From: Pseudoflavonifractor sp. MSJ-30
GTDB lineage: Bacteria > Bacillota > Clostridia > Oscillospirales > Oscillospiraceae
Direction of reading: 5' to 3'
Length of the DNA stretch: 32,133 nt
NCBI RefSeq assembly: GCF_018918045.1
Contig: NZ_JAHLPU010000052.1
Location: forward strand, 1-32,133
Shown here: piece after piece, positions 23,128 to 30,411 of the stretch
Layout of the letters: every line of letters starts with the position of its first letter
Position numbering within the stretch: the first letter of the stretch is position 1
Notes under the pieces: model-generated
What the model was told of the DNA's origin: nothing
What the model saw: only the letters and a program-made list of their open reading frames with translations
Database searches by the model: none
Made by a program: the position numbers and the translations under genes

Positions 23128-24150
23128 ATGAGCGAAGTAACACAGGAAACCCCCAAGAAAAGAATGCTCTCCGGCATCAAGCCCTCCGGTGATCTGACCC
23201 TGGGCAGCTACCTGGGGGCGGTGAAAAACTGGGCTGAGCGGGCGGACGACTATGACTGCTTCTATTTCATGGCCGACCTCCATGCCATTACCGTTCGCCA
23301 GAACCCCGCGGACCTGCGCCGCCGGACACTGGAGCAGTTGGCCCAATACATTGCCTGCGGTCTGGACCCCGAAAAGAACACCCTGTTCATCCAGAGCCAT
23401 GTCCACCAGCACGCGGAGCTGGGCTGGGTGCTGCAGTGCTATTCCATGTTCGGTGAGCTGAGCCGCATGACCCAGTTCAAGGACAAGTCCGCCAAGAATG
23501 CCGACAATATCAACGGCGGCCTGTTCTCCTATCCCAGCCTGATGGCTGCCGATATCCTGCTGTACCAGCCGGATCTGGTGCCCGTTGGCGAGGATCAGAA
23601 GCAGCACGTGGAGCTGTGTCACACCATTGCCCGCCGGTTCAACGGCGTCTATGGGGACGTCTTCAAGATGCCGGAGCCCTTTGTGCCCAAGGTCGGCGCG
23701 CGGATCATGAGCCTGACCAATCCCGCTGCCAAAATGAGCAAGTCCGAGAACGAGGACACCGGCCGCGTCATCCTGATGGATACCCCCGAGACCATTATGC
23801 GTCAGTTCAAACGTGCCATTACGGACTCCGATACGGAGAACTGCGTCCGTTACGACAAGGAGAACAAGCCCGGTGTTTCCAACCTGATGACCATCTACGC
23901 CGCCTGCACCGGAAAGACCTTCGAGCAGATCGAGGCGGAATTTGCCGGACAGGGCTACGGCGCGTTCAAACCCGCCGTGGGCGAGGCTGTGGTGGAGACC
24001 CTGCGTCCCATCCGGGAGGAAGCCGCCCGCATCATGAAGGACAAGGCTTATCTGGAGCAGGTCTATAGGGCCGGCGCCGAGAAGGCAAGCTATGTGGCTG
24101 AGAAGACCCTGCGGAAGGTCTATAAGAAGGTCGGTTTTGTTGCCCGCTGA
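23128..24150 (+). CDS. trpS: Tryptophanyl-tRNA synthetase
   Basis: The 340-residue class I synthetase has the usual length for TrpRS. It shows SGIKPSGDLTLGSYLGA (about 15-31; the HIGH element is degenerate, as is normal in bacterial TrpRS), FMADLHAIT (47-55), PVGEDQKQHVEL (152-163) and the KMSKS motif at 202-206. It charges tRNA-Trp in the cytoplasm as a homodimer. I chose ATG 23128 with AAAAGGAAG 8 bases before; the frame is open to 23035, but that part belongs to the preceding RNA's terminator and the promoter. It is transcribed alone. Confidence 0.97.
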   Translation: MSEVTQETPKKRMLSGIKPSGDLTLGSYLGAVKNWAERADDYDCFYFMADLHAITVRQNPADLRRRTLEQLAQYIACGLDPEKNTLFIQSHVHQHAELGWVLQCYSMFGELSRMTQFKDKSAKNADNINGGLFSYPSLMAADILLYQPDLVPVGEDQKQHVELCHTIARRFNGVYGDVFKMPEPFVPKVGARIMSLTNPAAKMSKSENEDTGRVILMDTPETIMRQFKRAITDSDTENCVRYDKENKPGVSNLMTIYAACTGKTFEQIEAEFAGQGYGAFKPAVGEAVVETLRPIREEAARIMKDKAYLEQVYRAGAEKASYVAEKTLRKVYKKVGFVAR

Positions 24151-24165
24151 ATTAGTTGTTTTTGT

Positions 24166-24192
24166 GCCCTCTCCCGCAGCGCGGGAGAGGGC
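24166..24192. repeat. Perfect 12-bp hairpin after trpS
   Basis: GCCCTCTCCCGC (24166-24177) pairs with GCGGGAGAGGGC (24181-24192) around a three-base AGC loop. It is 15 bp after the trpS stop and has no T run on either side, so it is a terminator-like or RNA-stabilising hairpin. Other GC-rich bases follow. Confidence 0.6.
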
Positions 24193-24268
24193 CGCATTGC
24201 GTCTCCTCCCGGGAGATCCGGACAGAGGGGAGAGAATTGACAGCCGGAAGCCGTAATATGTGAGAAAG

Positions 24269-24314
24269 CAGGACCCCCATGCCGTGGGTGAGACACGTTG
24301 GCATGGGGGTCCTG
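24269..24314. terminator. 15-bp perfect hairpin between trpS and the convergent U32 gene
   Basis: CAGGACCCCCATGCC (24269-24283) pairs with GGCATGGGGGTCCTG (24300-24314), with CGTG/CACG in its loop. It lies 13 bp after the end of the minus-strand U32 gene. T-rich bases after it are weak on both strands. By location it probably ends the DJ-1/mltG/U32 operon. Confidence 0.6.
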
Positions 24315-24326
24315 TTATAAATGAAA

Positions 24327-25544
24327 TTATTTTGCGGACAACTCCACCGCTCTGCGGAGTATGGAGAATGGGGGCACGGGCTTTGGCAGCTGCATGGTAA
24401 AGTTCATTTGGGGCGTTCGGGGCTGCTCCAGAGGCATGCCCTCCATGTCGGCCATAGCTCCCGCGCCGAAGGCAAAGGGCTTGCTGTCCGGACCAACGCA
24501 CTCCAGAGGATCTCCCTGGGAAAACTTGTTGCGCAGAGAGCACACGGCGAGACCGCTTTCATCGCAGCTTTCCACCATGGCAACAATCTGCCACTGGCGG
24601 ATATAGCGGGAGGTCTCGGTGTACTGGCCCGGCTCACCGTAGTAGAAGCCGGTGGAATAGACCCGGTGGGAAATGTGATCCACCTCATTCCGCCAGACGG
24701 GATCAGGGGCAAGGCCCTGGGCGACGGCGTCGATGCAGTGCCGGTAGGCCCCGGTGACGATGGCGGCGTAATAGCCGGATTTGGCCCGGCCCTCCAGCTT
24801 GACGCAGTCCACTCCGGCGTCCATCAGATCGTCCAGGTGGTCAATCATGCACATATCCCGGGAGTTGAGAATGTAAGTGCCCTTTTCGTCCTCGTAGACG
24901 GGGAAGTATTCCCCGGGCCGCTTTTCCTCCATCAGGGCGTACTGATAGCGGCAGGGCTGGGCGCAGGCGCCCCGGTTGGAGTCCCGGCCCGTCATGTAAT
25001 TGCTCAGCAGGCAGCGGCCGGAATAGCTGACGCACATGGCCCCGTGACCGAAGGTCTCGATTTCCAGTTTGGGGTCTGCCTTTTCCCGGATGGCGCGGAT
25101 TTCCGGCAGGCTCAGCTCCCGGGCAAGGACTACCCGGCTTGCGCCCAGGTCAAACCAGCTCTGGGCGCAGGCGTAGTTGGCGATGGACTGCTGGGTGGAG
25201 ACGTGGCGCTGGCAGTGAGGGGCGTATTTCCCGGCCAGGGTGAAAGCGCCCAGATCCGCCAGAATCAGAGCGTCCACCCCGGCGTCGTCCAGCTGCTCCA
25301 GATATTCCGGCAGGTGAACGATCTCGTCATTGCGGGGCATGGTGTTGACAGTCACATGGACCTTGACCCCATGGTCGTGGGCAAAGGCCACGGCTCCGGG
25401 CAATTCCTCAGGAGAGAAATTGCCCGCGAAGGACCGCATACCGAAGCTGGTCCCGGCCAGATAAACGGCGTCCGCACCGTAAAGAACGGACATATTCAGC
25501 TGTTCCATATCCCCGGCAGGGGAAAGAAGTTCCAGTTTTCGCAT
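24327..25544 (-). CDS. U32 family protein, probably tRNA uridine hydroxylase (TrhP/YrrO-like)
   Basis: The 405-residue protein begins MRKLELLSPAGDMEQL and carries the U32 signature around residues 164-182, ETFGHGAMCVSYSGRC, then GACAQPCRYQY. Cys 171, 178, 194 (or 198) and a Cys in DCVKLEG downstream fit the [4Fe-4S] ligands of characterised U32 members. Despite the peptidase label, relatives next to mltG in Bacillus (YrrN/YrrO) make 5-hydroxyuridine at tRNA position 34 using prephenate. The link is supported by the same neighbourhood here, as the start lies 1 bp after the mltG stop (TAA-A-ATG). The methyltransferase TrmR found between them in Bacillus is absent. Confidence 0.87.
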   Translation of the reverse strand: MRKLELLSPAGDMEQLNMSVLYGADAVYLAGTSFGMRSFAGNFSPEELPGAVAFAHDHGVKVHVTVNTMPRNDEIVHLPEYLEQLDDAGVDALILADLGAFTLAGKYAPHCQRHVSTQQSIANYACAQSWFDLGASRVVLARELSLPEIRAIREKADPKLEIETFGHGAMCVSYSGRCLLSNYMTGRDSNRGACAQPCRYQYALMEEKRPGEYFPVYEDEKGTYILNSRDMCMIDHLDDLMDAGVDCVKLEGRAKSGYYAAIVTGAYRHCIDAVAQGLAPDPVWRNEVDHISHRVYSTGFYYGEPGQYTETSRYIRQWQIVAMVESCDESGLAVCSLRNKFSQGDPLECVGPDSKPFAFGAGAMADMEGMPLEQPRTPQMNFTMQLPKPVPPFSILRRAVELSAK

Positions 25545-25545
25545 T

Positions 25546-27285
25546 TTATCCTCGAATAGCCTCCCGGAATGCCTCATGCTCTTCCAGAGTGGAGGAGAAG
25601 TGGTGGGTGCCCACGGCGGGATCCAGGATATAGTAATAGTATTTGGTGTTCTGCGGAGCCAGAGCGGCCTTGATGCTGTTCAGGCCCGGGTTTGTAATGG
25701 GCCCCGGGGTCAGGCCGGTGTGCAGATAGGTGTTATAGGGGGTGTCGGTTTGCAGGTCTGCCTGGGTCAGGTCTGTCTTGCCGTCCAGACCGTAGATCAC
25801 GGCGGCGTCGATGTTCAGATAGGCAGGCGTGGAGCCCCATGCATACAGGCGGTTATAGATGACGGAGGCGATGGTGTAGCTTTCCTCGGCACTGGCGGAT
25901 TCCTTTTCAATCAGGGAGGCCACCGTGATAACATCGGCCATGGACAGCATATGGGAGGAGATATACTCCGAATCTCTGCCGTTGTTGGTCATCAGCTGCA
26001 CCAGATAGCCGTTCAGGCTGTCCAACTGACCGCGAATGCTCTCGTCCACTCTGGAATCAAAGTTGTTCAGCATTTTGTTCAGAACATTTTCGGCGGTGTC
26101 GTTGGTATAGAATTCGTAGGTATCGGGGAAGAGGTAGCCCTCCAGACAGTACTTGTCGCCCCGGGTCAGGCCGTCCAGGAACCAGTGGTCGCCCAGATCG
26201 CCGGTGGCGGCGTAGCTCTCCAGAGCTTCCACGGTGCAGACCCGCTTCTCCTGCAGCAGCTCAAAGATCTGGCGGCAGCTGGAGCCTTCGGGAATCATAA
26301 TGGTGACAACGCTGCGGTGGGAGCTGGGGGACATCATGTTTACCAGTGCGTGGTAGTCGTACAGGGTGTTCAGATCCCAGATACCGGGCTGAATTTCACC
26401 TTCGTCCACAGCGAAGCTGGCATAGAGCTTGAACAGACCCGGATAGCGGATCAGGTTGGCGCTTTTCAGCTTCTGGGCGATATCGTCAATGTCGTCGGTG
26501 GAGGAGATGGTGATGGTCACCTTGTGATCCTCCCGGCCGAAGGCCAGCACGTCTGCCGCGCAGACCCAGATCATCCGGCCCAGCGTAACGCCGATGGCCA
26601 GAATAATGGCGATCCAGACCAGTGTCACAAGGATGTTGGGAATGCCCAACAGGCCCTCGCCCTTCCGCCGCTTGGGGCGGCCCTTGGGGGCGGGGTGATC
26701 CCGGACAGGAATCTCATCCTCTGCTTCCGGTTCGGCGCTGAAAAGCTCCTGAAAGTCGGCGTCCTCTTCCGTGAGGGGCACGTCCTCCACGGGCACATCG
26801 TCGGGAATTTCGCTGTAGTCGTCAATAGTCTCCGGGAGTACCTCCTCCGGTTCTTCCGGAAGGTCTTCGGAAATACCTGCGGTGTAGTCCGGATCCGGAG
26901 GCTCGTGTAAGCCATCGAAGCCGGCATCGGTGGGCGCTTCCCCATAGGAAGCGTTTTCCGGTTCTGCCGCGGCTTCCTGACTGTCTTCGCCGGGGGCCTC
27001 CTCAAAAGAGAGAGGAATATCCAGAGCGTCCGTCTGGAATGCGGGGGCCTCGGCGGCGTCTTCCGGGTCTGCCGCGGCTTCCTGACTGTCTTCGCCGGGG
27101 GTCTTCTCAAAAGAGAGAGGGATATCCAGAGCGTCCGTCTGGAATGCGGGGGCCTCGGCGGCATCTTCCGCTTCCGGCTCATCTTTGTGCAGGAAGCGCC
27201 CCTTGTAGGGCCCCTCGGGGGAGGGAGCGGCGTCGTCCCTGGCTAAAAAGCGGGGCTTGCCCTGCTCGTTGGGATTGTCTTGCAT
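25546..27285 (-). CDS. mltG: Endolytic murein transglycosylase MltG with long acidic N-terminal extension
   Basis: The 579-residue protein cuts nascent peptidoglycan strands at the outer face of the membrane. One membrane helix (about 212-245) is followed by a LysM-like segment and a YceG domain (from about 320) with the catalytic Glu 460 in VASLIEKESA, GYLFPDTYEF and TPYNTYLHTGLTPGPITNPG. The normal length is about 340-400. The extra part is a cytoplasmic N-terminus of some 210 residues, rich in Glu, Asp and Pro, with a 35-residue tandem duplication (about 40-109, EDAAEAPAFQTDALDIPLSF). The ATG at 27285 has AAAGGAG before it. It is 13 bp after the DJ-1 gene. Confidence 0.93.
   Translation of the reverse strand: MQDNPNEQGKPRFLARDDAAPSPEGPYKGRFLHKDEPEAEDAAEAPAFQTDALDIPLSFEKTPGEDSQEAAADPEDAAEAPAFQTDALDIPLSFEEAPGEDSQEAAAEPENASYGEAPTDAGFDGLHEPPDPDYTAGISEDLPEEPEEVLPETIDDYSEIPDDVPVEDVPLTEEDADFQELFSAEPEAEDEIPVRDHPAPKGRPKRRKGEGLLGIPNILVTLVWIAIILAIGVTLGRMIWVCAADVLAFGREDHKVTITISSTDDIDDIAQKLKSANLIRYPGLFKLYASFAVDEGEIQPGIWDLNTLYDYHALVNMMSPSSHRSVVTIMIPEGSSCRQIFELLQEKRVCTVEALESYAATGDLGDHWFLDGLTRGDKYCLEGYLFPDTYEFYTNDTAENVLNKMLNNFDSRVDESIRGQLDSLNGYLVQLMTNNGRDSEYISSHMLSMADVITVASLIEKESASAEESYTIASVIYNRLYAWGSTPAYLNIDAAVIYGLDGKTDLTQADLQTDTPYNTYLHTGLTPGPITNPGLNSIKAALAPQNTKYYYYILDPAVGTHHFSSTLEEHEAFREAIRG
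26963..27172. repeat. 105-bp tandem duplication within mltG
   Basis: The segment beginning at 26963 recurs at 27068 with a period of 105 bp (35 codons) and only a few substitutions. It keeps the reading frame and encodes two copies of a 35-residue acidic segment. The near-identity at the DNA level shows a recent duplication, and copy number could vary by slipped replication. Confidence 0.85.
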
Positions 27286-27298
27286 GAGTGGGTCTCCT

Positions 27299-27844
27299 TT
27301 AGGTTCGAATCACGATTTGCCGTGCGACGCGCTGGGCCTCCTGCTCGCCCTTCAGGGCATCAACCAGTGCCAGCGCGAAGGGCACGGCGCAGCCCGCGCT
27401 GGTGCCGGTAATCAGGCGGCCATCCCGCATAACCGCGGCATCAATGGCCAGATGGGCGTTGCCCATTTGCTTCTCGCAGCCGGGATAGCAGGTGACGTCC
27501 CGGCCGTCGGTGATGCCCAGGTCTGCCAGCACGGTAGGGCCGGCGCAGATAGCAGCAACAAAGCGGCTGTGCTCCCAGGCCCATTTCAGAGCGTCCAGAG
27601 CTGCCTGACTGGCCCGGGCGCTGGCAACGCCGCCCAGTCCGCCGGGCAGCACGATCATATCCAGAGCGTCAAAGTCCATTTCCTCCGGCAGAATGTCGGC
27701 CTCTACGCCGATATTGTGGCTGCCGTAAACGGTCTCGCCCGTAATACCTACGGTTTTTACTTCAACCCCGGCCCGCCGCAGCAGGTCTACAGGGGTAATG
27801 GCCTCAACTTCTTCAAAGCCGGTGCCCAGCAATACATAAACCAT
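27299..27844 (-). CDS. DJ-1/PfpI family protein
   Basis: The 181-residue protein has the DJ-1 plan: GFEEVEAITPVDLLRRAG at the N-terminus (Glu 14 matches the DJ-1 Glu 18), VLPGGLGG, and the nucleophile elbow AAICAGP with Cys 100. A C-terminal GTSAGCAVPFALALVDAL completes the fold. Family members act as glyoxalase III or protein deglycases or as cysteine-based stress sensors; which of these applies is not decided by sequence. It is first in an operon with mltG and the U32 gene, with a good AGGAGG-type site and its own promoter. Its position before a cell wall enzyme is not functionally explained. Confidence 0.93.
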   Translation of the reverse strand: MVYVLLGTGFEEVEAITPVDLLRRAGVEVKTVGITGETVYGSHNIGVEADILPEEMDFDALDMIVLPGGLGGVASARASQAALDALKWAWEHSRFVAAICAGPTVLADLGITDGRDVTCYPGCEKQMGNAHLAIDAAVMRDGRLITGTSAGCAVPFALALVDALKGEQEAQRVARQIVIRT

Positions 27845-27905
27845 ATGATTTCCTCCATGGCAAAAGCTTACCCAATTTTTAGACGGATAGCATATACGCT
27901 TTTAC

Positions 27906-27934
27906 AATATAGCATATTTCCCCGGAATTGTCCA
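27906..27934 (-). promoter_or_regulatory. Promoter of the DJ-1/mltG/U32 operon
   Basis: On the minus strand, TGGACA (plus-strand 27929-27934) and TATATT (27906-27911) are 17 bp apart. Transcription would start about 55 nt before the DJ-1 ATG. Confidence 0.75.
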
Positions 27935-27965
27935 CACATTTTGGCGATTCTTAATGGTTGCGGGA

Positions 27966-27993
27966 TTGCAAATGGATAAAAAATCGGTATAAT
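27966..27993 (+). promoter_or_regulatory. Promoter of the PfkB-GH13 operon
   Basis: TTGCAA (27966-27971) and a perfect TATAAT (27988-27993) are separated by 16 bp. The start of transcription would be near 28000, 25 nt before the first gene, which has AAAGGGAGAGG as ribosome site. It is divergent from the DJ-1 promoter, with about 30 bp between their -35 elements. Confidence 0.75.
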
Positions 27994-28024
27994 AGAGGCA
28001 GCAGTAAGAGAAAGGGAGAGGAAC

Positions 28025-28957
28025 ATGGGAATTGTAGTGATCGGCGCGGTGTTCGTAGATATCAAGGGATACCCGGATGCGAATTTTATTCCGGGAGGAC
28101 GGAACGCCGGGCGTGTGGAGCAGATCTACGGCGGCGTGTCCCGCAACGTAACGGAGGATATTGCCAACTGCGAGCTTCGGCCCACTTTTGTAAGCCTGGT
28201 GGACGATACCGGCACAGGAGCGGATGTAATCCGACGCCTGAGCAACCATAAAGTGGACACCCGCTATGTCCGGCAGGTGCCGGACGGCATGGGTACATGG
28301 CTGGCGGTGTTTGACAATGACGGGGACGTGGTGGCGTCTATTTCCAAACGTCCCAACCTGATGCCCATTCTGGACATACTGGAGGAGCAGGGCGACGAGA
28401 TATTTGCCCAGGCGGACAGCATCGTCATCGAGGTGGACGTGGACAAGGCCATTATGAAAAAAACCCTGGCGCTGGCGAAAAAATACGGGAAACAGGTCTA
28501 CGGTGTGGTGGCCAATATGAGCATCGGACTGGAGCGCCGGGATTTTCTGAAGGAGCTTGCCGCTTTTGTCTGCAACAGCCAGGAGGCGGGGCTGCTGTTC
28601 TGCACGGATTTTTCCGATATGGAGCCGGAGGAACTGGCGGAGGAGATCGCCCGGAAGATCATCCAGGCCAGAATCCCCAGACTGATCGTGACCATGGGCT
28701 GCCGGGGCGCGGTCTATGCGGATATGGATGGAAATAAGGGCTGGTGTCCAGCCCGGGCGGTAGAGGTGAAGGACACCACCGGGGCGGGGGATTCCTTCTG
28801 CGCCGGTCTGGCGGTTGGCCTGACCTACGGAAAGACCCTGCGGGAGGCCTGCGAGATCGGTACCCATCTGGCGGCTTCGGTCATTGTTACGACGGAAAAC
28901 GTGTGCCCCCGGTTCCTGCCGAGAGAGCTGGGGCTGGACATGGATGTGCCGGACTGA
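28025..28957 (+). CDS. PfkB-family carbohydrate (ribokinase-fold) kinase
   Basis: The 310-residue kinase has the PfkB features: MGIVVIGAVFVDIKGYP at the N-terminus, a substrate-binding GGVSRNVTEDIAN, and the C-terminal KDTTGAGDSFCAGLAVG with the catalytic Asp of GAGD and the anion hole. The GGVSRNVTE form is like that of pseudouridine kinase (PsuK/YeiC) and related nucleoside or sugar kinases, so a pseudouridine substrate is possible, but no pseudouridine glycosidase gene is adjacent. It is the first gene of a four-gene operon and ends 3 bp before the pyridoxamine kinase gene. Two ribokinase-fold kinases next to each other are not close paralogues. Confidence 0.92.
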   Translation: MGIVVIGAVFVDIKGYPDANFIPGGRNAGRVEQIYGGVSRNVTEDIANCELRPTFVSLVDDTGTGADVIRRLSNHKVDTRYVRQVPDGMGTWLAVFDNDGDVVASISKRPNLMPILDILEEQGDEIFAQADSIVIEVDVDKAIMKKTLALAKKYGKQVYGVVANMSIGLERRDFLKELAAFVCNSQEAGLLFCTDFSDMEPEELAEEIARKIIQARIPRLIVTMGCRGAVYADMDGNKGWCPARAVEVKDTTGAGDSFCAGLAVGLTYGKTLREACEIGTHLAASVIVTTENVCPRFLPRELGLDMDVPD

Positions 28958-28960
28958 GCC

Positions 28961-29761
28961 ATGGAATACAAACGTGTTTTAACAGTCCAGGACCTGTCCT
29001 GTCTGGGCCAGTGCTCTGGCAGCATAGCGTTGACCACACTGGCCGCCTTTGGCTATGAGACCTGCCTGCTGCCGACGGCCCTGCTCTCTGCCCATACGGC
29101 CTTCCGCGGCCCCTATGTCTGCCAGCTGACGGACAGCATCGGCCCCATTGCCGGGCACTGGAAGCGGGAAGGCATTCGGTTTGACGCCATTCTCACCGGC
29201 TATCTGGGCGCGGCAGAGGACATTGCCCCGGTGCTGGGGCTGATCGACGACCTGCTTGCCCCCGGCGGGGTTTGCGTCGTGGACCCGGCTATGGCGGACA
29301 GCGGAAAATTCTATTCCGGCCTCAATGAAGCCTATGGCGATGCCATGCGGGGGCTTTGCGCCCGGGCGGATGTACTGCTGCCCAATCGGACGGAAGCATC
29401 CTTTTTGACCGGCCTGCCGGAAAGCGCGCCTGCCGCGGCCCTTTTGGAGGCGCTGCCCCAGAAAAACGCCATTCTGACCGGCAGTATTTCCACCCCGGAG
29501 GAAACAGGCTTTACAGTGAAAGAGGGAGAAACCATCCGGGAATATCGCCAGAGAAAAGTTCCGGGCCGGTACTTTGGCACAGGCGATCTGTTTGCCGCCG
29601 TGCTGACGGGGAAGCTCCTGCGCGGTGCGTCCCTCCGGGACGCGGCCTGTATGGCCGGTGAATTTACCTCGGAAGCGGTCAAATTGACATATGAAACGGA
29701 CAAGCGGAGTTACGGCCTGAAATATGAGCCGCTGCTCCATCGATTGGGAGGTTCGTTATGA
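28961..29761 (+). CDS. Pyridoxamine kinase
   Basis: The 266-residue enzyme phosphorylates pyridoxamine, pyridoxal or pyridoxine with ATP, in vitamin B6 salvage. It has VQDLSCLGQCSGSIALTTL at the N-terminus, DAILTGYLGAAEDI, CVVDPAMADSGKFY and LLPNRTEASFLTG, and the catalytic GTGDLFAAVLTGKL near residue 205. This VQDLSC/GTGDLF form is that of the clostridial PdxY-like group. The start codon lies 3 bp after the PfkB stop, and its stop overlaps the GNAT gene by four bases (ATGA), so translation is coupled. A missing PLP synthase nearby agrees with salvage. Confidence 0.93.
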   Translation: MEYKRVLTVQDLSCLGQCSGSIALTTLAAFGYETCLLPTALLSAHTAFRGPYVCQLTDSIGPIAGHWKREGIRFDAILTGYLGAAEDIAPVLGLIDDLLAPGGVCVVDPAMADSGKFYSGLNEAYGDAMRGLCARADVLLPNRTEASFLTGLPESAPAAALLEALPQKNAILTGSISTPEETGFTVKEGETIREYRQRKVPGRYFGTGDLFAAVLTGKLLRGASLRDAACMAGEFTSEAVKLTYETDKRSYGLKYEPLLHRLGGSL

Positions 29762-30411
29762 AGAAGGAAACGCAGCTGAAGACAAAACGCCTGCTCCTGG
29801 TCCCCATGACCCGGCAGGAGTTGGAGCAGACCATTGCCCGGGAGGAGAACCCGGATCTGAAGCAGGCCTATGGGGAAATGCTGGCGGGCGTGGATGCCGA
29901 TCCCGGGAACGCCCTCTGGAATACGCCTTGGGCCATGCGGCTGAAAAAGGAGGGGACCTGTATTGGGGATCTGGGCTTCAAGGGCGCGCCGAAAAAGGGA
30001 ACTGTGGAGCTTGGCTATGGTGTTCTGAAGGAATATGAGGGCCGGGGCTACACCACGGAAGCAGTGGGAGCCATGATCGACTGGGCCTTTTCCCAGGACG
30101 GTGTCTACGCCATCGAGGCGGAGGCCGGAAATGCCGCCTCTGCCCATATTCTGGAAAAGCGGGGTTTTCAAAAAGACGGCGATGGGGAAGAAGGACCCCG
30201 TTACCGCAGAGAAAAGCCCAAGAGTGCCTGGATGACGGTGTACATGTGTCTGGGCCTCAGCATTGGCATGAGTCTCGGCAGTATCTCTGACAATATGACC
30301 ATCGGCATGTGCATTGGCATGTGCGTGGGTATGAGCATTGGCATGCTGCTGGACGATCAGGAGAAAAAACGCCGGGCGAAGGTCACTGGCGAAACGGAGG
30401 AGAAAGCCTGA
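29758..30411 (+). CDS. GNAT N-acetyltransferase with glycine-rich membrane tail
   Basis: Residues 1-150 form a GNAT domain of the RimJ/RimL type: TKRLLLVPMTRQELEQ at the start, ELGYGVLKEYEGRGYTTEAV (acetyl-CoA loop around 92-99) and NAASAHILEKRGF at the end. The acceptor is unknown. A second part (158-198) is hydrophobic and rich in Gly and Met: LGLSIGMSLGSISD, then IGMCIGMCVGMSIGMLLD, a glycine-zipper pattern with four-residue spacing, and a charged C-terminus follows. Two short helices could form a membrane hairpin. GNAT proteins normally end without such a tail, so this looks like a fusion. It overlaps both neighbours. Confidence 0.9.
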   Translation: MKKETQLKTKRLLLVPMTRQELEQTIAREENPDLKQAYGEMLAGVDADPGNALWNTPWAMRLKKEGTCIGDLGFKGAPKKGTVELGYGVLKEYEGRGYTTEAVGAMIDWAFSQDGVYAIEAEAGNAASAHILEKRGFQKDGDGEEGPRYRREKPKSAWMTVYMCLGLSIGMSLGSISDNMTIGMCIGMCVGMSIGMLLDDQEKKRRAKVTGETEEKA

